Shown here piece by piece: positions 58,528 to 64,000 of a DNA stretch of 64,000 bases (position 1 is its first letter; each line of letters starts with the position of its first letter). Origin of the DNA: Schistosoma haematobium (Eukaryota > Platyhelminthes > Trematoda > Strigeidida > Schistosomatidae); contig NC_067198.1 of NCBI RefSeq assembly GCF_000699445.3, positions 32,950,536 to 33,014,535 on the forward strand, in the 5' to 3' direction. Both the position numbers and the translations under genes were made by a program. The notes under the pieces were generated by a model, which saw only the letters and a program-made list of their open reading frames with translations, ran no database searches and was not told the origin of the DNA.

Positions 58528-58757
58528 AATACATTGGTTCTGATGAAGTTTTGTTCTCTGAGCTGGATGTTTTTTGTCGTGGATCTTCAATCGTTCTTCT
58601 GAACTACATCATCATCACAAACTTCAGATAGAAGTGATGTCTTCAGAAGAATGATGAAAGCTCCACGACCAAAACATCCAGCTCAGAGTTCAAAACTTCA
58701 TTAAGATTATCCACCTGAGCTATAAATCTTCTCTACCATATCAGAATATATTGGTTC
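58528..58757. mobile_element. Palindromic short retroposon (family D) with 13-bp target site duplication
   Basis: aatacattggttc (58528-58540) and aatatattggttc (58745-58757) differ at one base and enclose 204 bp. Arms of about 60 bp (tctctgagctggatg... near 58554-58607 and catccagctcagag... ending near 58690) are reverse complements around a short centre. The remaining right part is gattatccacctgagctata and catcttctctacc type sequence. A second, shorter copy is nested in the RTE element at 63435-63585. No coding potential. Confidence 0.75.
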
Positions 58758-58800
58758 ATTATTTTATCTCCAAAAGTAAAACAGATCGTGCTCATAACAA

Positions 58801-58820
58801 AGAGAGAGAGAGAGAGAGAC
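58801..58820 (+). repeat. (GA)n microsatellite
   Basis: Ten ga units. Confidence 0.95.
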
Positions 58821-60091
58821 AAAAATCAGAAGTCATTTTCGATCGAAAAAATAAGACAGATATTGCTATTAGTATCGTTTAAATGTCGACTTTGCTAAAA
58901 AAAAAACAACACATTTGTATGCCGATTAGTTTCTGTGCTTGTATATGTGTTTTCATGTACCATTTTCGTTGATCTACAAATACTTGTATAAATATTCCTG
59001 TGGTGTATTGCTAAATACGTACCTATGACAAATGTAATGTATGTAGTTATTATCAGTGTAAGAAATAATCGGCAAAATTATGTCAAATAACATAACATTA
59101 CCCTGTTTCTTCTCTCAGATTTTCACTTTACCTGTTTTTATAATGTTACGAAGAAAACTTAGTAAGCAGGTGCTTTTTTTTCTTCAGTTTTCTGTTATTT
59201 TTTTCTTCTTATAAGCTAAATGAAGAAATTAACGGTTATAGTAACAGAAAAAGAAAGTAGAAAATGGCAAAAAGAAGTTTATATTAAGTTCAGTGTTGTT
59301 ATTAATATTGTCAGATATTCGAAAATACAAATGAAGTTGTAGTCATGTTTCATTGATTTTATCGTAATAAAAAAAAAAGAGAGATTTTTCATAAATATTT
59401 AAGCTAAATGTAAGATAATTGAAAATGTACTTACTTATTTCTACTAGTATTCCATTCATTCAAATGTATTTCTTTAACTGTTATGAAGGTTTAAGTGGTA
59501 AATTAGAAGTAAACTAGGCAAGTCAAGAGATTCACTTGGTAGTGATCAGATCATAGGTATACTAATATTGCCATTCGTTAAAATGATTTCGTCAAGATCC
59601 GTAATAATTTTCTATTTGTTAGACTTAATAGGTTGATATTCATGACCAAACTTTAAAATTCTTGAACTCGTACCTCAAAGTGCTATAAATGTGTACTGTT
59701 GACGAAACTACAACTAGTTTGAAACGGTTGTAATTGGATTTTACGGGTTCCCTAGCCAATATGAGTTTGTAACGAAATTGGGAGACCTTTATGGAACCAA
59801 TGATGTGAACAGTGAATATTATTATTAATTTTATCTGAAAAACATTCCCGAAGTTAAAACAATTCAGTAGATTTTTCATCCATTACTAAGTATCACATAA
59901 TGTGATTGATATCTTTATACGATACAGTATATCAAATACATAATCAGTGATTGATTGAATAATGATAGATTATTCCTCATTAATAACTCTGCATGCTTTT
60001 AACAATAAGCCATTAGATTTTATGATTGTTTATTTCTTAAAATATATTCGTCTAAACATAACTTTTTATGGAATTCAAATTGGGATTATTT
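58821..60091. other. No gene seen
   Basis: AT-rich spacer. The minus frame of 79 codons at 59640-59879 has no motif. Confidence 0.5.
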
Positions 60092-60600
60092 CAGGAAGGG
60101 TGTTTCGTCTTATTCGGGACTCGTCAGCTGAATGTGCATTCATCCCAGAGCTGACGTTCTCTCAATGACTCAAACCTCATTCTGCTCGCTTCAAACACTA
60201 TCATGTTATCCACTTAGTTACTGAACCCAGATAGCCAATAACTTGTGCAATGTGGTAAAATTTAATTCATTTTCGTATTGTTTGTTCGTATCTTCCCATT
60301 GATGTTTAGAACCACAGTCAATCAGCCTCTTATTGATATACGTGCATCCTATGAGGATTGCCCCGATAATGCCTCGAATCCAGGATTGAGTATCATCTCT
60401 GATGTGCAAGTACATTCAGCTGACGAATCCCAGATAAGACGAGACGCACTTCATGGATTCCACTGCTAGCCACCATCCATCTATACTTATAATGCTTGTG
60501 ACTTAAGGCAATATCGAGGCAATCCACACAGTATGCACATATGCCCATAAGAGACTGATCAATTGAAGTCTTTAAACGTCAATGGGAATTTTCAAACAAC
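60092..60600. mobile_element. Inverted SM-alpha composite; minus part crosses the unit junction
   Basis: The minus-strand part (60092-60380) runs through a half ribozyme, B-box and A-box area, 5' leader (cttgtgcaatgtggtaaaa in the reverse sense) and then, without a break, tail sequence of the next unit (cttcccattgatgtttagaacc, gcatcctatgaggattgcc). At about 60381 it turns to the plus strand from near the B box: ribozyme (60410-60468), the tccatctatacttataatgc stretch, and a full tail to about 60600. The plus core keeps CTGACGA but GAAAC reads GAGAC. Arms of about 90 bp in the tail region can fold back on each other. Plus frames of 63-68 codons here are translations of the repeat. Confidence 0.87.
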
Positions 60601-61427
60601 TAATACAAGATAAATGACTAAAACAGATGTTATTTGGAAAAAATTGTTGGTCAGATTTAGGTGGCTGCAAATGATCGTAGGATTTTTGCAGTTTTAAATT
60701 AAACTATAAAACCATTAAGGAACTATGAGTCTAGTTAAATTAGATTGAAAACAAAAATAACCATATCTGCTTTTACTGTAGTTCATGTTAAATGATCGTT
60801 CAAGGATGTAATATAAGCTATAAATATCTAAGATAACTGTTTCTTATTCTCCTACTTGCCTTCATGAAGATCCGTAAATGAATTTTATACGACTATCTTA
60901 ATCGATCCTGAAATTTATTTAAGACTCTTGATTCTCTATATGTAGTTCGGTTGGTTCTTGGTGTGGTATAAATATTTTAGAGATGACTGTTAACACCAAT
61001 TAACAGAACGATTGTGTAAAAGAGAGAGAAGTTACAAAGTATTTACATAATACATAATTTTATCCTTCAATCGTCCATTTCATCTTCTGGTGTGTTTTGA
61101 AATATGAACAGTCTTCTCATCTGGTCTCCAAGTTTTCTGTCTACGCCGCACTTTTGCTAAACTGATTCTATTTGCTCTCATCAACAGGTTATACCTTTAA
61201 GAACTAAGAGGAATTGATTCACTCTCAAGGATTCATACATAAATCACCCAATGTTTTAGTCAAAAAGATATGATTGAGCTACTAAGTTAAAGCCCCATAA
61301 AATGTAAATGTTAGTTTTGACAATGTGTAATACGTTCATTGAGATGGGCATGATTCTAATTCAAGGTGTATGTTCAGTCATTAAAAACTATACGTAATCA
61401 GCATCTTGAACTAATTTATTCAACAAT
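60601..61427. other. No gene seen
   Basis: AT-rich spacer, nothing recognised. Confidence 0.5.
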
Positions 61428-61685
61428 TAGAAATAATCAAAGGGGTTTTTGTGGATATTATAGGAATTTCAATGATTGAGATCATCAGTTATTTGAAGCT
61501 AGACCACCATAGAAAACCTGAAAGCACTGGGCGGCCATTTTTGTCCTATTGTGGGACTCCTCAGCAGTGCGCATCCACGATCCCACTTCGCGAGATTCGA
61601 ACTCAGGACCTATCCGTCTCGTACGCGTGCGCTTAACCACTGGACCACTGAGCTGGCATCCGTGTTAATGTCTAACTAGAAATAA
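61428..61685 (-). mobile_element. Full SINE-B copy with exact 9-bp target site duplication
   Basis: tagaaataa occurs at 61428-61436 and 61677-61685, enclosing 240 bp. On the minus strand: A-box-like ccagctcagtggtcc (61641-61656), B box gagttcgaatctcgcg (61589-61604), linker gatcgtggatgcgcactg, ribozyme region, middle and the tail ending aacccctttga. The head and linker are close to the apparent family consensus. The core has CTGAGGA but GAAA reads AAAA (the G lost), so it should not cleave. This copy defines the length of the short form. Confidence 0.93.
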
Positions 61686-61899
61686 GGCAAAGGTTTACAT
61701 ACCAATACATCCTCTAAAATTAGCTAATATTAAAGTATCGTTTCTTTCTAAATAATATTTTCGGTTTATTATTTTATTCAATCCATGGAGTCAGAAAACC
61801 CATCTCGTAGATCATGAAGTAGAAAATGCTTTACACACACAAGAAGATGTCTGATGCTGTCCAAAGAAGCACGAAATACACATATAGGATGGGGATCTC

Positions 61900-62503
61900 A
61901 TGAACCCAGGATCATCAAAGAATCCTTCAAAACTAAGTAGGAGATAATCACAACGAATTTTATCCAAGTCTATGCACCCACTCATTATAGTAATGAAGAA
62001 GATAACGATCAGCCTTATGACGGACTGCAGCCGATTGTAGCGAAGTGCTCAGGAAAAACACCTGCCCATCCTGATTGGAGACATAAACGCCAAAATCAGA
62101 ATAGACAACAAGGTGTATGAATATATCAAGGGACGACATGAACTGACTAGGTGAAAGGAACGAGATCGGTGAGAGATTCGCAAGTTTATGTGCATTCAAC
62201 CTGATGGTTATAGTAGGTACTATATTCTCCCACAAACGCATACATAAAACTAGATGGGCCTCACTAAACCACACCACGGAGAACCAGATAGATCATTTTT
62301 GCATCAAGAAAGAATGCAGAAGGCCAGTGGAAGATGTGAGAACTAGAAGAGAAGCGGACATAGCTTCAGATCATCACCTGGTGGTGGAAAAGATGAAACT
62401 GAACTTAAAGAAACACTGGGCAGCTGGAGGAACAGCATTACAAAGGTTAAAACCAGCCTTCATTCGAGGTACTAACAAAATCGACGAATTCAAAATAGCC
62501 TAA
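61900..62503 (+). pseudogene. RTE endonuclease domain remnant
   Basis: Endonuclease motifs are readable across frames: VYAPTHYSNEEDND (after 61960), then GDINAKI (62077-62097), matching the GD-x-NA motif. The 99-codon open part (62204-62503) holds ENQIDHFCI (62279-62305) and SDHHLVV (62366-62386), which carry the catalytic D and H of the exonuclease-endonuclease-phosphatase fold. In RTE elements this domain nicks target DNA before target-primed reverse transcription. At least two frame changes occur before 62204, so it is not expressed as one protein. Confidence 0.88.
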
Positions 62504-62599
62504 ATTCAGGATCACTAAAGTCAGACATAGAAGTAGCTGTACAAATGCTTTACATTCTGTTCAGGAAGATTTGGAAGAACAAGTGACGATGGGCTGAAA

Positions 62600-63415
62600 A
62601 GAAGGACACCTCATCAAGATACCAAACAAAGGAGATCTGATCAAATATGAGAACTACAGAGGCACCACACTACTGTCAGTACCAGGAACCGTTTCCAACA
62701 GAGTGTTGTTGAACCGTATGAAAGACTCAGTGGACGCCTAACTTCGAGATCAGCAAGCTGAATTCCGTAATGGTCGGTCGTGCGTAGGTCAAATCGCGAC
62801 ACTATGGATCATCGTCAAACATTCAGTTGAGTGGAGGTCGTCACTATACGTCAACTTCATTGATTATGAGCAATTATTTGGCAGTGTGGATGGGAGAACA
62901 TTATGGAACCCTCTTCAACAAAGTGGAATATCTGAGAAGGTCGTCAACATCATCCAGAATTCATACATCGGACTACACTGCAAAATGGTGCATGAACAAC
63001 AACTGACAGACGCATTCTAAGTGAGGACCGGTGTCAGACAGGTGTGAATATTCTCTCCCTTTCTCTTTCTTCTAGTGGTTGACTGGATTACGAAGACCTC
63101 AACATCTATGGAGAAGCACGGAATGAAATGGACAGCTCTCATGCAACTAAACAATTTAAACTTCGTAGATGACCTAGTCCTTCTATCTCATACACACCGA
63201 CAGATATAGATGAAGACAGCTGGCGTAGCATCAGCCTTTGCATCAGCAGACCCCAACATACACAAGGGGAAATTGAGGTAGCTGGACAGCAGCATCAATA
63301 AACAAGGAGAACCTGATGTAGATGTGAAGGTACGGATCGACAAAGCTAGGGCAGCATTCCTAGAGCTGAAAAACATATGGAACCAAAACAGCTGTCAGCC
63401 AACATCAAAGTAAGA
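62600..63415 (+). pseudogene. RTE reverse transcriptase remnant
   Basis: Motifs in order: IPNKGDLIKYENYRGTTLLS (62652 for NYRG), QAEFRNGRSCVGQIATL (from 62751), YVNFIDYEQLFGSVD (62847 on; the catalytic-block position with a D), VRTGVRQ (63020s), SPFLFLLVVDWI, and FVDDLVLLS (63162-63188; the FADD box with A changed to V but both aspartates kept). Stops occur before LRDQQAEF, before VRTGVRQ and after HRQI. A short deletion near 63280 removes the block following NIHKGK. Confidence 0.88.
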
Positions 63416-63422
63416 ATCTTCA

Positions 63423-63597
63423 ATACAAATATCATCATTCTTCTGAACGACATCATCAGCCTAAACTTCACGTAGAAGTGATGATGTCGTTCAGAAGAAC
63501 GATGAAACCTCCACGATCAAACCCTCCAGCTTAGAGAACAAAACTCCATCAAAATCATCCACCTGAGCTACAAATCTTCCCCACCATACAAATATCA
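63423..63597. mobile_element. Family-D element nested in the RTE copy, exact 12-bp target site duplication
   Basis: atacaaatatca occurs at 63423-63434 and 63586-63597. Removing 63435-63585 and one repeat restores the RTE reading (FNTN, then K-TVLL), so this is a clean insertion of 151 bp. The insert starts with an inverted repeat (ttcttctgaacgacatcatc at 63438-63457 with gatgatgtcgttcagaagaa at 63480-63499). The rest matches the right half of the 58541-58744 element (cctgagctacaaatcttc). It lacks the outer left arm of that copy. Confidence 0.9.
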
Positions 63598-64000
63598 AGA
63601 CAGTTCTATTGTGTAAAGCTGAAACTTGGAGGACTACTTACAATCATCATCGAAAGTGTACAGGTGTTCGTAGACAATTGTTTACGCTAGATACTTCCTT
63701 TCCTCTGGCCTTAAACCATCAGCAACATTTTACTATGGAAAAGAACAAACCAGCTTCCAGCTGAAGAGGAAATTAGGAAATAACGTTGAGGCTGGATAGA
63801 TATACATTGAGGAAATCATCAAGCTGCATGACGAAGCAAGCCTTAACTTGAGATCCTGAAAGGAAAAGAGGAAGATCAGGGAACACATTGCGTCAGGAAT
63901 TCGAAGCAGACATCAAAAGAATGAATAGAACCTGGAAACAACTGGAAAAGATTGTCCGGGACAGAGTTAGATGGAATATGCTAGTGAGTTGCCCATGCTT

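Larger units (their letters stand above)
61830..64000 (+). mobile_element. RTE-clade LINE, longest copy, internally deleted, runs off the window end
   Basis: Order on the plus strand: apurinic-type endonuclease remnant (to about 62503), a junction where the linker between endonuclease and RT is missing (around 62503-62530), RT fingers and palm motifs (62600-63180), a second smaller deletion near 63280, the distal RT part, a nested family-D insertion (63435-63585), then the C-terminal domain up to 64000. Many stops and frameshifts break the single ORF that such elements normally have. It is the only copy in the window with the N-terminal half and cannot be autonomous. The C-terminal part groups with the copy at 6475-7319. 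Confidence 0.92.

Noticed and set aside
63435..63520. Hammerhead-like arrangement in family D (GTGATGA, hairpin TCGTTC/GAACGA, TGAAAC)
   Set aside because: The first core base is G instead of C, extra unpaired bases lie between the core and the hairpin, and the other copy (58541-58744) does not conserve the pattern.

Overview
This window looks like intergenic or intronic DNA of a blood fluke (genus Schistosoma, or a very close trematode). The reasons are the strongly AT-rich base composition, many copies of a tRNA-derived repeat that carries the schistosome (SM-alpha type) hammerhead ribozyme, and several decayed RTE-clade retrotransposon copies whose reverse-transcriptase motifs match those of schistosome RTE elements as I know them. 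The species cannot be fixed by eye. I find no host protein-coding gene, no rRNA and no functional tRNA gene. Nearly every longer open frame lies in a repeat, usually antisense to a dead retrotransposon frame.

The repeats fall into these groups. (1) RTE-like LINE pieces at 6475-7319(-), 9834-10080(-), 18545-19275(+), 20516-21105(-), 27245-28036(-), 35640-36575(-) and 61830-64000(+), plus a possible relic at 50710-50815(-). The last large one keeps endonuclease and reverse-transcriptase motifs and runs off the window end. (2) SM-alpha-type hammerhead SINEs at 3068, 11185, 16316, 18106, 30676, 38290, 43531, 52181, 55679, 56512 and 60092. (3) A second tRNA-derived SINE, called SINE-B here, which also has a hammerhead-shaped core between its tRNA-like head and its tail, in about twenty copies. 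(4) Two related ~460-bp LTR-like segments (2231, 33405) and a third, unrelated LTR-like segment (41275). (5) A palindromic ~200-bp retroposon (58541, and one nested inside the RTE copy at 63435). (6) A 5'-truncated retroposon family (919, 29500). (7) A MITE-like element (49036), fold-backs (22457, 32561), a 105-bp tandem duplication (10428), and AT and trinucleotide microsatellites.

The main observation is architectural. A large share of both hammerhead SINE families sit as inverted composites: an opposite-strand fragment is joined to a forward copy so that, in most SINE-B cases, both outer ends are 3' tails. In at least three cases the whole inverted composite is bounded by one exact direct repeat of 8 to 13 bp (33910/34298, 49476/50143, 43523/44093), so it seems to have been inserted as one unit. 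Some SM-alpha copies also run through the tail-to-head junction, as a tandem or circular RNA template would give. Most ribozyme cores in the window carry a mutation at an essential base. Three keep all essential core bases (12538-12583 minus, 44011-44070 plus, 55807-55866 plus).

A second observation is that two RTE copies 8.4 kb apart share a 341-bp block that reads as identical, including a nonsense codon, with abrupt divergence on the left. Local gene conversion, shared ancestry of a recent subfamily, or an assembly chimera could explain it.
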